This document shows positions 48,189-57,578 of a stretch of 64,000 bases of DNA, piece by piece (within the stretch, counting starts at the first letter, position 1; the number at the start of each line of letters is the position of its first letter). This DNA comes from Paraburkholderia guartelaensis (GTDB taxonomy: Bacteria; Pseudomonadota; Gammaproteobacteria; Burkholderiales; Burkholderiaceae), in the NCBI RefSeq assembly GCF_004353905.1, contig NZ_SMOD01000002.1:248001-312000 (forward strand), in the 5' to 3' direction. The notes under the pieces were generated by a model. That model saw only the letters and a list, made by a program, of their open reading frames with translations. It did no database searches and was not told the origin of the DNA. The translations under genes were made by a program, and so were the position numbers.

Positions 48189-49604
48189 TCAGGCCACTGC
48201 CTGCGTTGCGGCGCTTTCGGCGCGTGCGCGGCTTGCCTGCGTCGCGCTGGCACGCCCCACGGCGTGGTACTCGATGCCGAGTTCCTGCAGCGCGGACGGC
48301 TCGTAGAGATTGCGGCCGTCGAACACGATCGGCATCTTCAGTTGCGACTTGAGCGTTTCGAAATCGGGCGCCTTGAAGACCTTCCATTCGGTGGCGACAA
48401 CGACAGCATCCGCTTCGCTCGCGGCTTCCATCGCGTCGTTCACGAACGACAGCCGCGCCTGATGTTCCGGCGCGTGCGCGAGATCGAGCGCGAGTACACG
48501 CTTCGCCTCGGCGGTCGCGACCGGGTCGTAGGCCTTGACCGTGGCGCCGCGCGCGAGCAGTTCGGCGATGAGCGTGCGGCTCGGCGCCTCGCGCATGTCG
48601 TCGGTGTTCGGCTTGAACGCGAGCCCCCAGACGCCGAACGTGCGGCCCGTGAGGTCGGAGCCGAAGCGCGTGACGATCTTCTGTGCGAGCACCTGCTTCT
48701 GCGCTTCATTGACGGACTCCACGGCACGCAGGATCTGCAGCGGCTCGCCGAAATCCTCGGCAGTGCGCATGAGCGCCTTCACATCTTTCGGGAAGCACGA
48801 GCCGCCATAGCCGCAGCCCGCATAGAGAAAGTCGTAGCCGATGCGCGGGTCCGAACCCACGCCGCGGCGCACGGCCTCGATATCGGCGCCGACGCGGTCG
48901 GCGAGATTCGCGAGTTCGTTCATGAACGAAATGCGCGTGGCGAGCATGGCGTTGGCCGCGTACTTGGTGAATTCGGCCGAGTGCACGTCCATGTAGAGCG
49001 TGCGCTCGTGATTGCGGTTGAACGGCGCATAGAGGCGCTTCATGACCTCTTTCGCGCGCTCGCCGGGCACGTCGTCGTTGCAACCCAGCACGATGCGGTC
49101 GGGCCGCGCGAAGTCCTCGACTGCCGCGCCTTCCTTGAGGAACTCGGGGTTCGAGACCACCGAGAACATGTGGCTCTCGCCACGCTTACGCAATTCGGAG
49201 GCGATCGCGTCGTGCACGAGCGCGGCCGTGCCGACCGGCACCGTGGACTTGTCCACCACCACCTTGAAACCGGTCATGTGGCGGCCGATGTTGCGCGCGG
49301 CCGACAGCACGTATTGCAGGTCGGCGGAGCCGTCTTCGTCGGGCGGCGTGCCGACGGCGATGAACTGCACGTCGCCGTGCGCGACCGCCGCTTCCACGTC
49401 GGTCGAGAACTTCAGCCTGCGCGCGCGCACGTTGCGCTCGATGATTTCCTTCAGGCCCGGCTCGTGAATCGGCACGATGCCCTGATTGAGCAGGTCGATC
49501 TTGCGTCCGTCGACGTCGAGGCAAAACACGTCGTTGCCAATGTCGGCAAGACAGGCGCCCGTCACGAGACCCACATAACCGCTGCCAATGATCGTCAGAT
49601 TCAT
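48189..49604 (-). CDS. bceC: UDP-glucose 6-dehydrogenase (BceC)
   Basis: A 471-residue enzyme that oxidises UDP-glucose twice to UDP-glucuronate using NAD, supplying the acidic sugar of the polymer. The N-terminal NAD motif [19 protein letters not shown] is at residues 5-23, the catalytic cysteine is in [14 protein letters not shown] (about residue 262), and [20 protein letters not shown] begins the C-terminal domain. The ATG at 49604 has GAGG upstream. It lies 53 bp from bceD and 77 bp from bceB. Confidence 0.96.
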   Translation of the reverse strand: MNLTIIGSGYVGLVTGACLADIGNDVFCLDVDGRKIDLLNQGIVPIHEPGLKEIIERNVRARRLKFSTDVEAAVAHGDVQFIAVGTPPDEDGSADLQYVLSAARNIGRHMTGFKVVVDKSTVPVGTAALVHDAIASELRKRGESHMFSVVSNPEFLKEGAAVEDFARPDRIVLGCNDDVPGERAKEVMKRLYAPFNRNHERTLYMDVHSAEFTKYAANAMLATRISFMNELANLADRVGADIEAVRRGVGSDPRIGYDFLYAGCGYGGSCFPKDVKALMRTAEDFGEPLQILRAVESVNEAQKQVLAQKIVTRFGSDLTGRTFGVWGLAFKPNTDDMREAPSRTLIAELLARGATVKAYDPVATAEAKRVLALDLAHAPEHQARLSFVNDAMEAASEADAVVVATEWKVFKAPDFETLKSQLKMPIVFDGRNLYEPSALQELGIEYHAVGRASATQASRARAESAATQAVA

Positions 49605-49681
49605 GCCCACCTCAAAAGTGATTGATTCTTCATGTCACGCGAAACGTTGCGCACATCTGCATTGCGCGCACTCGCTTCGCC

Positions 49682-51061
49682 TCAATATGCGTTCTGGCCT
49701 GCGAAGCCCTTCCACATGGTCATCGCCACGATGCGCAGGTCGAGCGCGAAGCTCCAGTGCTGCATGTAGTGCAGATCGAAGCGCACGCGGTCGCGCATCT
49801 TTTCCACGCGATCGGTTTCGCCGCGAAAGCCGTTGACCTGTGCCCAGCCCGTAATGCCGGGCTTGATGCGATAGCGCGCCATGTAGCCGCGCACGAGGTC
49901 CTTGTAGATGTCGTCGTGCGCAAGCGCGTGCGGACGCGGACCCACCACCGACATCTCGCCCTTGAGCACGTTGATGAACTGCGGCAGCTCGTCGAGGCTC
50001 GTGCGGCGCAGGAACGCGCCCACGCGCGTCACGCGCGGATCGTTGCGGCGCGCCTGGGTGATCTGGCCCGCGACTTCCGCATGGACCTTCATCGAGCGGA
50101 ACTTGTAGATTTCGAACTCGTTGCCATCCAGCCCCTTGCGGTGCTGCTTGAAGAACACCGGGCCCTTCGACGTGAGCTTCACGGCAAGCGAAATGACCGC
50201 CAGCAGCGGCGCCAGCGCGACCAGCACGCCACCCGCGAACACGATGTCGAACACGCGCTTGGGCAGCACGCGCAGATCCGTGACCGGCGACGCCGCGAGA
50301 TTGATGGCGGGCACGCCGAGCAGATCGACCACGGGCTGGCTGAAGAACGAGAGGCTGCGCACATCCGGAATGAAGCGGATGTTCACGAAGTCGTTGCGCA
50401 AGGCCGTGACGATGCGGTGGATCGTGCGCTCCTTGGTGATCGGCAAGGCGAGCCACAGCTCGCGCACCTCGTTCTTGCGCACGAACTCGAGCATGGCCTG
50501 GAGGTTGCGTTCCACGGGCACGCCGTCGATTGCGGCGTCACCATCGGCGTCGCTGTCCTCGTCGAACACGAGCGCCGGGTGAAAGCCCGCTTCCGGGTGA
50601 AAGCGCATGTGCTCGATCAGGAAGCGCCCATAGCGCGGGCCGCCCACCACCGCCACGGCCTTCTGGTTGTAGCCCTCGCGGCGAATGCCACGCAGCACCA
50701 TGTGCACGAGCGCCTTCGAAACGATCAGCAGCGCCACAGAGGCGACGACCCAGTACGCGAGCCACAGCCGCGAGAGCGAATCGGCGCGGTGCAGGCTGAA
50801 GCTCAGCAGGATGCCCGTGCCCTCCACGGCGAGCCAGGCGGCGCACACGCGGGCAAAGAGGACGTACAGCGACTTGCCGCGCCACGACTTGTAGATCCCG
50901 AACGCCGGGAACATCCAGATCGCGAGCACGCAGTTGAACGCGAGCGCCACGCTCTCCGCGTCGGTGAGCGGCACAAGCTGGCCACGGTGCAAGGCGGCCG
51001 CGAGCAGCGCTCCAGCGGCGATGGCGGCAACGTCGAAAATTCTGGCTAGAACGCTGAGCAT
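49682..51061 (-). CDS. bceB: Undecaprenyl-phosphate glucose phosphotransferase (BceB)
   Basis: A 459-residue priming enzyme that puts glucose-1-phosphate on undecaprenyl phosphate, starting each repeat unit. About four N-terminal helices and a CoA-binding-like domain ([17 protein letters not shown]) precede the WbaP/WcaJ-type catalytic region with [26 protein letters not shown] and [22 protein letters not shown]. The ATG at 51061 has GAGGTG ahead. It opens the bceB-bceK transcription unit and is divergent from bceA. Confidence 0.94.
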   Translation of the reverse strand: MLSVLARIFDVAAIAAGALLAAALHRGQLVPLTDAESVALAFNCVLAIWMFPAFGIYKSWRGKSLYVLFARVCAAWLAVEGTGILLSFSLHRADSLSRLWLAYWVVASVALLIVSKALVHMVLRGIRREGYNQKAVAVVGGPRYGRFLIEHMRFHPEAGFHPALVFDEDSDADGDAAIDGVPVERNLQAMLEFVRKNEVRELWLALPITKERTIHRIVTALRNDFVNIRFIPDVRSLSFFSQPVVDLLGVPAINLAASPVTDLRVLPKRVFDIVFAGGVLVALAPLLAVISLAVKLTSKGPVFFKQHRKGLDGNEFEIYKFRSMKVHAEVAGQITQARRNDPRVTRVGAFLRRTSLDELPQFINVLKGEMSVVGPRPHALAHDDIYKDLVRGYMARYRIKPGITGWAQVNGFRGETDRVEKMRDRVRFDLHYMQHWSFALDLRIVAMTMWKGFAGQNAY

Positions 51062-51560
51062 GTCCGGCACCTCGGGTTTAAAAAATGAATCGCGGCCACG
51101 CACTGCAAATCATGGCCGGTCGCTTCAAAAGTTTCTGGGACTGCGTCGCCGCAAAGAAACGTCTGGCGTCGCGAATTCTGATCCGAATAAACCCTAATAA
51201 GGCGCGATAAAAATTCCGGCCGCAAGCCTCAAAAGTATCTCCAATTGTTTCGTCCCTTTCGGGTCAATTTTTCGCGACTTTTGTCGGCAAAGATTGCCAA
51301 AATGCACACCTGTATTGGCTCACAACCCCATTCACCCCGGCAGATTTTTCCTGCCAGGACGCCTGATTTTGGGTTCTGACAAGAAAATTCGGAGGCCGGA
51401 GACAGAATTTTTATTGAATTTTTTATCTGAATTCCGGTGTGACGGAAGCGTGATTTAAATTTAATTCGAATATTTTCCGTTTTCTTCTTTACGACTCTAT
51501 TTATGACGATTTTAAGCATGCTACAAATCGCATCACCGATACCTTTTACAGGAGAGCGAG
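51062..51560. promoter_or_regulatory. AT-rich divergent control region of bceA and bceB
   Basis: About 500 bp with no open frame of interest, sharply lower in GC than its flanks. It holds the octamer AATTCCGG at 51212-51219 and 51430-51437, which also occurs upstream of bceO and bceP, plus AT-rich tracts. Both promoters must lie here. I cannot place exact -35 and -10 boxes. Confidence 0.65.
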
Positions 51561-53081
51561 ATGACGGATACGGGTTCCGCTACGGCATCGGCGAAAGCGT
51601 CCCAGACGCGTGCCGAAACGCGCAGTGCATTGCAGGTGTGCCCTGTGGTGCTAGCGGGCGGCGCGGGCTCGCGGTTGTGGCCTCTGTCGCGCGAGCAATA
51701 TCCGAAGCAGATGATCAACCTCGTTGGCGAGCAGTCGCTGCTGGCCAACACCGCGGGCCGCCTCGATGCGCTCGCCGAGCGCGTGACGCTCGCAGAGGAG
51801 TTGCTGATCGTCTGCAATGAAGAACATCGATTCACTACCGCCGACCAGGTTCGCGCCGCGGGCAAGCATGCGCGTCTGATTCTCGAGCCCGTGGGCCGCG
51901 ATACGGCGCCCGCGCTCACGATCGCCGCGATGTCGGTAGTAGCGAAGCAGGAAGACGGCATTCTCGTGGTGATGCCGGCCGACCATGCACTCGCCGACCT
52001 CGAAGCGTTCCAGAACACAGTGGCCGAAGGCGTGCGTCATGCGGCGAACGGCCAGATCGTGACGATGGGCATCGTGCCCACGCATCCCGAAGTGGGTTAT
52101 GGCTACATTCACGTGGGCGAGCCGCTTGCGAACGCCGAACCCAACGGCGCGCGGCGTCTGAACGGCTTCGTCGAAAAGCCCTATTTCGAGCTGGCGCAGC
52201 AATACGTTGCTTCGCAGCGCTACTGGTGGAACAGCGGCATTTTCATCGTGCGCGCATCGACCTGGCTCAAGGCAATTCGCCATTTCCATCCGGCTATCTA
52301 CTCCGCATGCGCGGAATCGATCGAGCACGGCAAGGCCGACGGCGACTTCTTCCGCGTGGATAGCGAAGCGTTCGCACGTTCGCCTTCGAACTCGATCGAC
52401 TACGCCGTAATGGAACCGCTCGCCGGCGACCCGACGGTCGCAAGCGGCGTGGTCGTGCCGCTCACGGCCGGCTGGACCGACCTCGGTTCGTGGGACACCG
52501 TCTGGCAGGTTTCGCCCAAGGACGACGAAGGCAACGTCGCACACGGCCGCGTGATGTTCGAAGGCGCCAGCGACACCTTCGCGCATTCGGATGGCCGTCT
52601 CGTCGCCTGCCTCGGCACGAAGGATCTCGTGGTCGTGGAGACGCCGGACGCCCTGCTCGTCGCTGACCGCTCGCGCGCCCAGGACGTCAAGAAGATCGTG
52701 CAGCGCCTGAAGCAGGAACGCCGCACCGAAGCCGTGGCGCACCGCCTCGTGCATCGTCCGTGGGGTCACTACGACAGCGTGGACAGCGGCGAGCGCTTCC
52801 AGGTCAAGCGGATCGTGGTCGAACCCGGCGCACGCCTCTCGCTGCAGATGCATCACCATCGCGCCGAGCATTGGGTCGTCGTACGCGGCACGGCGCTCGT
52901 CACGCGCGGGGAAGAACGCTTCATCGTTTCGGAAAACGAGTCAGCGTACATCCCGCTTGGCGTGTCGCATCGACTGGAAAATCCGGGCAAGATGCCGCTC
53001 GAAATCATCGAGGTGCAGTCGGGCTCGTATCTCGGTGAAGACGATATCGTGCGTCTCGACGATCAGTACGGCAGGCAGTGA
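51561..53081 (+). CDS. bceA: Bifunctional mannose-6-phosphate isomerase / GDP-mannose pyrophosphorylase (BceA)
   Basis: A 506-residue type II PMI-GMP enzyme making GDP-mannose from fructose-6-phosphate via two active sites. The pyrophosphorylase motif VVLAGGAGSRLWPLSREQYP is at about residues 29-48 and NGFVEKP at about 195. The C-terminal cupin isomerase has VHRPWGHYDSVDSGERFQVK and the metal-site QMHHHRAEHW. AGGAG precedes the ATG. Its product is used directly and by bceN-bceM. Monocistronic, divergent from bceB. Confidence 0.95.
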   Translation: MTDTGSATASAKASQTRAETRSALQVCPVVLAGGAGSRLWPLSREQYPKQMINLVGEQSLLANTAGRLDALAERVTLAEELLIVCNEEHRFTTADQVRAAGKHARLILEPVGRDTAPALTIAAMSVVAKQEDGILVVMPADHALADLEAFQNTVAEGVRHAANGQIVTMGIVPTHPEVGYGYIHVGEPLANAEPNGARRLNGFVEKPYFELAQQYVASQRYWWNSGIFIVRASTWLKAIRHFHPAIYSACAESIEHGKADGDFFRVDSEAFARSPSNSIDYAVMEPLAGDPTVASGVVVPLTAGWTDLGSWDTVWQVSPKDDEGNVAHGRVMFEGASDTFAHSDGRLVACLGTKDLVVVETPDALLVADRSRAQDVKKIVQRLKQERRTEAVAHRLVHRPWGHYDSVDSGERFQVKRIVVEPGARLSLQMHHHRAEHWVVVRGTALVTRGEERFIVSENESAYIPLGVSHRLENPGKMPLEIIEVQSGSYLGEDDIVRLDDQYGRQ

Positions 53082-53105
53082 AGAAAGCAGTAGCGGCCAT
53101 GCAGG

Positions 53106-53134
53106 AAGGCCGCGCGCATGACGCGCGCGGCCTT
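53106..53134. terminator. Hairpin between bceA and its convergent neighbour
   Basis: Twelve-base perfect stem at 53106-53117 and 53123-53134 with the loop ATGAC. No long T run follows, so it may act weakly or serve mainly as a barrier between convergent transcripts. Confidence 0.6.
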
Positions 53135-53140
53135 GCAAGA

Positions 53141-54379
53141 TTAGCGCGAGAGTGTGCGGTAGCGCGTTCCGTTGATGCCGACCGTGCGCCGTTCGGCGGT
53201 GCCGGACGACCCCGTAGTGGCTTCACGAGCTTCGCTGCCCGTAAGCAATGCGCCCGTTGCGGTGTAACGCTGTACCGGGGGTTGCAGCGGTGCGAGCCGC
53301 ACGCCGCCCGGCACAGCCGGCGGCAATGCGCGCGCGGCGGCGGCACCATTGGACGGATCGCCGCGCGTCACACTTGCGCCCTCGATGGACGCGTGCGGTG
53401 TGGCGCCCGGCAACACCGTTTGCGAACCGCTCTGTGCAGCGCCCTTCGACGCGGCATGCTTGCCGAAATGCGAACCCGGCCACGAAGCGCCGGACGCGGA
53501 CTCAGCAATGCCTTCGCGATCGAGCCATTCACGCGCCCAGTCGAACGCGAAATTCCTGGCGGATTCGCGATCCTGGAACGGCGGCCCGATCAGGCCCGAG
53601 CGCTCGATGCGCTTGCCATCCTTGAGAATTTCCACGGCCCCGCGGAACATGCGGTTGCGCACAGGCTGAACGGTGAGGCTCATCGTATAGCCGCGCCATT
53701 CCGCGACCTGCACCACGCCGCCCGCCGGGTGCGCGCTGCGATGCGACGCGTCGCGCGGCATCGGGCGAGTCGCAACCGGCTTGCTCACGCGCGAAGGCGA
53801 GAAAGGTGCAAACGGCCCATCGCTTTGCGAACGCGTCGCACTCGCAACGGTCGTTGCACTCGTTGCAGCAGATACAACTGGCGCGCTGAACGAATCGGGC
53901 AATACCGGTTCGCCGCCAGCGAGCTGTCGCATCATGCTTTCCATGGGATCGGCAAGCGGCGCGTCGGCGAGCGCGGCGGGCGCCTGCCAGGCTTCGGGGC
54001 TCTTCCAGAACACGGCCGGCTGGCCGTCGTCCTCGGCGACTTCCTCGACTGCGACTGCAACGGGTTGCGCATCGGCCTGCGCTGGCTGGGGCACATAGAC
54101 GAACTTGCGCCCGCGCTGCGAGAGCAGCTCGACCAGTTCGATCAGCGTGCCGCTGCCATGCCATTCCTCGAAACGACGACGGCAGGTAGGCCCGGACGGA
54201 TAACGCGCGGGCAGACGCGACCACGACTCACCGGTGGTGAGAATCCAGAGGACGGCATTGGCCACGACACGTGGCTCGGCGCGAGGGCGGCCGCGCCGGT
54301 TGAGTCTAATAGGAGGTTCATCTGACACGAGCGAAGACACCTGCATCCACTCGTCGTCGCTCAGTTCTTCGAAATTCAT
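53141..54379 (-). CDS. Protein with IS5-transposase-like N-terminal domain, possible regulator
   Basis: A 412-residue protein. Residues 1-85 resemble the N-terminal helix-turn-helix domain of IS5-type transposases (LSDDEWMQVSSLV, GRPRAEPRVVANAVLWILTTGESW, CRRRFEEWHGSGTLIELVELL). No DDE catalytic domain follows. Instead there are proline/alanine-rich linkers, a compact domain around residues 220-300 (GYTMSLTVQPVRNRMFRGAV and FAFDWAREWLDREG), and a disordered tail. The ATG at 54379 has GGAGA six bases upstream. It looks like a domesticated DNA-binding domain. Its place against bceA suggests a regulator, but that is only inference. Confidence 0.75.
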   Translation of the reverse strand: MNFEELSDDEWMQVSSLVSDEPPIRLNRRGRPRAEPRVVANAVLWILTTGESWSRLPARYPSGPTCRRRFEEWHGSGTLIELVELLSQRGRKFVYVPQPAQADAQPVAVAVEEVAEDDGQPAVFWKSPEAWQAPAALADAPLADPMESMMRQLAGGEPVLPDSFSAPVVSAATSATTVASATRSQSDGPFAPFSPSRVSKPVATRPMPRDASHRSAHPAGGVVQVAEWRGYTMSLTVQPVRNRMFRGAVEILKDGKRIERSGLIGPPFQDRESARNFAFDWAREWLDREGIAESASGASWPGSHFGKHAASKGAAQSGSQTVLPGATPHASIEGASVTRGDPSNGAAAARALPPAVPGGVRLAPLQPPVQRYTATGALLTGSEAREATTGSSGTAERRTVGINGTRYRTLSR

Positions 54380-55038
54380 GCTGTTCTCCACGCAGCCGGA
54401 CCGGGGCTGCAGTGACGGAGCACTGGCTTGCGGATCTTGTTGTCCGCGTTGGCTAGCTCGGTTGCACCATATGCTTATCTGACGTGTTCATTTGCGTCGC
54501 GACGCGCACTCTGGCAGTGCGTTCTTTCACTGTATTGACGCAATACACGTGGTCTCACTCGTGCAAGGGAGAATTTGTGCAGGAAGCATACCACCTGAAA
54601 CCAGCCGATGAGGAGGGCCGTAATAAGTGTTACGGTTAGAAACAATCTCCACCTTGAATCATGAGGAAGATCGCCGAAAAAGGCCTGAAAACGCAGTGTT
54701 TTACAGCGCAGATACACTTGTAACAGGTTCATTCGTTGCGTAGCCGGCACACGATCCGCGCCCAGCTCGATTCCTAACGCATGCATACCACTTAAGACAC
54801 ATCCACCTCGACGTGACCCCAGGTTTGCTCCTGCAGCGCTATCGTTGTGCCCGCAACAAATGACATGGCGATGAAATCATCAGACGCATCATGAAACATT
54901 CACGGCGAGACCCGGCGGTCGCACTTCACACAGGTTGCACCGCTGCTAACCGAACGCTCGTGCGGCGTCACGTAGCGATGCCGGGAAAACGAATCCGTCT
55001 ATAGTGAGGGCGCACTGAACCACCACGGAGATTCGTGT
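54380..55038. other. Gene-poor 660-bp region with a palindromic site
   Basis: GC is lower than in the flanking genes. The perfect inverted repeat TGTATTG-ACG-CAATACA lies at 54531-54547, about 150 bp upstream of the transposase-like gene, and may be its operator. A TATAGT box at 55000-55005 may serve the DUF2501 gene. A 103-codon minus-strand frame (54475-54786) has a hydrophobic stretch but no ribosome site, so I do not call it. Confidence 0.5.
54531..54547. promoter_or_regulatory. Perfect 7-base inverted repeat, operator candidate
   Basis: TGTATTG and CAATACA separated by ACG. It is dyad-symmetric and sits in the upstream region of the transposase-like protein. No regulator is assigned. 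Confidence 0.4.
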
Positions 55039-55521
55039 ATGCAAACCTCTGTTTCGGGCGTCGCCACGCCGCGCGTCGCCACTGCGCTGCTGGCCACCCT
55101 GACCCTGGCACTGCTCGCCCCCTGGGGCGCCGCACAGGCGCAGCTCGGCAACCTGCTCAACCAGGGCGGCAGCAACAGCGGTTCGGCACAGGGGGCGCTC
55201 GGCAATCTGGGCGGCCTCGGCAACTCGCTTTCGGCACCCTCGCTCACCTCGAACAGTCTCGGCAATGTCACCGGCGTGCTGCAGTACTGCATCAAGAACA
55301 ATTACCTGAATGCCGACGCCGCAAGCAACGTGAAGGACTCGCTGCTCAGCAAGCTGCCCGGCGGCGCGAACACTTCGGATAGCGGCTATACGCAGGGCAC
55401 GAGCGGCATCCTCACGGCCGGCAACGGACAGAAGCTCGACCTCACGGGCGGCGGCCTCAAGGAGGAGGCCACGAAGCAGGTCTGCGACAAGATTCTGAGC
55501 CAGGCGAAGTCGATGCTCTAG
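55039..55521 (+). CDS. DUF2501-family exported protein
   Basis: A 160-residue protein with a signal peptide (ATALLATLTLALLAPWGAAQA, cleavage near AQA-QL) and a low-complexity region of Gly, Asn, Leu and Ser (residues 40-75). A conserved C-terminal domain has VLQYCIKNNYLNADAASNVKDSLL and KEEATKQVCDKILSQAK, with two cysteines that may pair in the periplasm. This matches DUF2501 (YjjA-like), of unknown function. GGAGA lies about eight bases before the ATG. It stands alone. Confidence 0.85.
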   Translation: MQTSVSGVATPRVATALLATLTLALLAPWGAAQAQLGNLLNQGGSNSGSAQGALGNLGGLGNSLSAPSLTSNSLGNVTGVLQYCIKNNYLNADAASNVKDSLLSKLPGGANTSDSGYTQGTSGILTAGNGQKLDLTGGGLKEEATKQVCDKILSQAKSML

Positions 55522-55656
55522 CCGCACCGATCCAGCATGCAGATGTGCGCGGGCGCACGGCCCGCGCAATTTATGTGCCGTAAGCTTTGAACACGAACGA
55601 AGTCCGGCTGTCGAATGGAATCAACCGGTCTTCTCTCGGCATTGCTGCTCGTAGCT

Positions 55657-56151
55657 ATGACCAAGCACCACACTTCCGTGATATTCGCGTTCCCGGCCAC
55701 TACGCTGCGAAACGCGCTGAGCGGCCTTGCCGCTTTTGCCGCCCTGCTGGTCCCGGTGGCCGCGCATGCGCAAGCCACGCAATCCGCCACGCGCGACCAG
55801 CAGTTCGACTGCAAGTCCGATCCCCACACGTTCATTTCGTCGCTGATTGACGAAAAATCCATCGAGCCCGAGCCGAGCCGCGTCGAAGCGAATTCGGTCA
55901 ACGCGTTCAGCCCCGTGCGCGGCACCCGCCTGAGCGCGTTCGGCTTCCCGATTTACGTGGTGCTCGGCTACGACCGCGACGACACGCTCTTCAAGCGCGG
56001 CGCGGGCAAGGAGATCTCTTCACCGCTTTATGGCGTGGTCGTGTCCGCGCCCGCGGAGAAGGTGCGCTCGCGCGTGCGCGAAGCCAACAGCGACGCCACC
56101 GTGCAATCGGTGGTGCCGCTGCTGCTCACGGCGATCGTCTGCGGCGGATGA
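55657..56151 (+). CDS. Exported protein of unknown function
   Basis: A 164-residue protein beginning with a signal peptide (LRNALSGLAAFAALLVPVAAHA, cleavage near AHA-QA). The mature part has one early cysteine (FDCKSDPHTFISSLIDE) and one at the C-terminus (LTAIVCGG), a possible disulfide, and no recognised domain. I chose ATG 55657 because the alternative at 55615 adds a second hydrophobic stretch before the signal; neither has a good ribosome site. It is 135 bp downstream of the DUF2501 gene and convergent with DUF4337. No function assigned. Confidence 0.7.
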   Translation: MTKHHTSVIFAFPATTLRNALSGLAAFAALLVPVAAHAQATQSATRDQQFDCKSDPHTFISSLIDEKSIEPEPSRVEANSVNAFSPVRGTRLSAFGFPIYVVLGYDRDDTLFKRGAGKEISSPLYGVVVSAPAEKVRSRVREANSDATVQSVVPLLLTAIVCGG

Positions 56152-56155
56152 ACGC

Positions 56156-56758
56156 TCAACCGCCGAAGAACGCCAACGCGCCCAGCCCCACCCCGACGAT
56201 TGCGACGCCCACCGACGTATTGAGCAGCCAGCGCCGACGCGTGAGCAGCGTAATCGCCGTGAGCGCGATCGAGATCTGGATGAGTGTCGTGGCCTGAGCC
56301 CAGCGATGATGGCCGTGCAGCACGTGCTCGCTGAGCGCATCGTCCTGCTCGACGATTTTTTCGAGCGCCTCCGCCTTGGCGCGGATCGGCTCCTTCTGCT
56401 GGCGATAGCGGTCGGCGTCGGCGGCAAAGCGCTTTTGCGCGGCATCCGAATTCGGCGCGAGCGCGGAGAGTTGCGCGCCCAGCTCCGCGAGATTCTGCTT
56501 CTCGCCCTTCGCCTGGTAGTAAGCCCATTGATTCGCGGCTTCGGTCTTGCGAATCGCCGCTTCGTTCTTGTAGTAGAGCGCCTGGTTCTCGCTGTTGCCG
56601 CTCTGGTAGGCGAAGATCGCTCCAATCGAAGCGAGGATGGCCGTCATCACCGCCATGCGGCCCGGAAACGGATCGCCCTCGCCGTGCCCGCCATGGCCCT
56701 CCGCGGCGTGTTCGACCGCGTGGTCGTGCGGCCCATGCACTTCGTACTCTTCAGACAT
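56156..56758 (-). CDS. DUF4337-family membrane protein
   Basis: A 200-residue protein with a His/Glu-rich N-terminus (EYEVHGPHDHAVEHAAEGHG), a membrane helix (about 37-53), a coiled-coil middle (residues 60-130), and two C-terminal helices near residues 155-200. This is the DUF4337 layout, function unknown. Its normal upstream DNA is interrupted: a 13-bp repeat and the recombinase-bearing block begin 66 bp before its ATG, so its promoter may have been changed. Confidence 0.82.
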   Translation of the reverse strand: MSEEYEVHGPHDHAVEHAAEGHGGHGEGDPFPGRMAVMTAILASIGAIFAYQSGNSENQALYYKNEAAIRKTEAANQWAYYQAKGEKQNLAELGAQLSALAPNSDAAQKRFAADADRYRQQKEPIRAKAEALEKIVEQDDALSEHVLHGHHRWAQATTLIQISIALTAITLLTRRRWLLNTSVGVAIVGVGLGALAFFGG

Positions 56759-56824
56759 CCAAAGAAATTCCCATTCCCAGTAAAATCAAGCACTTATCGC
56801 GCGTATTTGCTACCCCGGTTACGG

Positions 56825-56837
56825 GTTAGTGTTACAG
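56825..56837 (+). repeat. Left 13-bp direct repeat, candidate attachment site
   Basis: GTTAGTGTTACAG, identical to 59067-59079. It lies 12 bp beyond the stop of the 174-residue gene and 66 bp from the DUF4337 start. Together the two copies enclose the recombinase and one other gene. Confidence 0.65.
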
Positions 56838-56849
56838 AAAGATAGTGTA

Positions 56850-57374
56850 TCAGGAGGCCCCGCCGTACTTCTCTGCGCGTACCTTCTTAAGGTGTTGCTC
56901 TAGTTCGTAGTCGGCCTGTTCCTCGTCGCGGTACGCCCGGAGGTCTACATCCTCAGTATCGCCATGCTGGCGCGGCGTACCGTCGGCCCGGTAATCTCTC
57001 CGGTATTCTCGCTCCCACTTCCATAGGGCTCGCAGATACTTCCACCGCTGCGCACTCATCTTGCCCTCGTAGTCGATAGCGTCGCAATAATCCTCGCGCC
57101 GTGGTTTGCGGTAGTACTTCGGCCCGGTGTGCGCTTGCGCATATATGAGCGGCAGTACTTTTTCGTATCCCTCTCGCTGGGTTATCTCCCAAGCCTCATC
57201 AGGCGTTAAGCCTTGTGTCACCCAATACTGCGCGACCATCTCCTGCATCCCTATCGCACCGTAACTGAGTACCCGGTACGAGGGGTCCAACGTCCGCTGC
57301 AATTCGACCCGCCACCACCGCTGCTGCTCCCGGGTGCGAACAGTGATTCTCGTCTCCCGCACCATCCGGGCCAT
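56850..57374 (-). CDS. Unknown accessory protein of the integrative element
   Basis: A 174-residue charged protein rich in Arg, Glu, Tyr and Trp (RTREQQRWWRVELQRTLD, RWKYLRALWKWEREYRRDYR) with no signal peptide or membrane segment. I recognise no family. The aromatic/basic pattern suits nucleic-acid binding, for instance an excisionase-like or replication accessory role, but that is a guess. It follows the recombinase on the same strand and ends just inside the left repeat. ATG at 57374 or nine bases later. Confidence 0.65.
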   Translation of the reverse strand: MARMVRETRITVRTREQQRWWRVELQRTLDPSYRVLSYGAIGMQEMVAQYWVTQGLTPDEAWEITQREGYEKVLPLIYAQAHTGPKYYRKPRREDYCDAIDYEGKMSAQRWKYLRALWKWEREYRRDYRADGTPRQHGDTEDVDLRAYRDEEQADYELEQHLKKVRAEKYGGAS

Positions 57375-57451
57375 CTCTCTAGCGCTTGCCGCGCTGGCCG
57401 CGGAGTCCGCCCCGGTACCTTTTGATGGCTCTCACGGCTCATTGATGAGTA

Positions 57452-57476
57452 CGGCCCGGTCAAGCTGCACGGGCCG
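57452..57476. terminator. Hairpin between the recombinase and the accessory gene
   Basis: CGGCCCG (57452-57458) pairs with CGGGCCG (57470-57476). It sits between the recombinase stop and the next gene. A weak terminator or attenuator is possible; there is no long T run. Confidence 0.4.
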
Positions 57477-57578
57477 GTTTGCCTTGTGCTAGTGGTGGCC
57501 TCCCGCCTATACAGCACCGCCGCGCGGTACGCCCGATTCCGTGCCGAACGCCACCGCAGCGCGCCACGCCGCGCCCGA

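Noticed and set aside
54475..54786. 103-codon minus-strand frame with a hydrophobic stretch
   Set aside because: No ribosome site, no recognised family, and codon use unlike neighbouring genes. Possible but not supportable.
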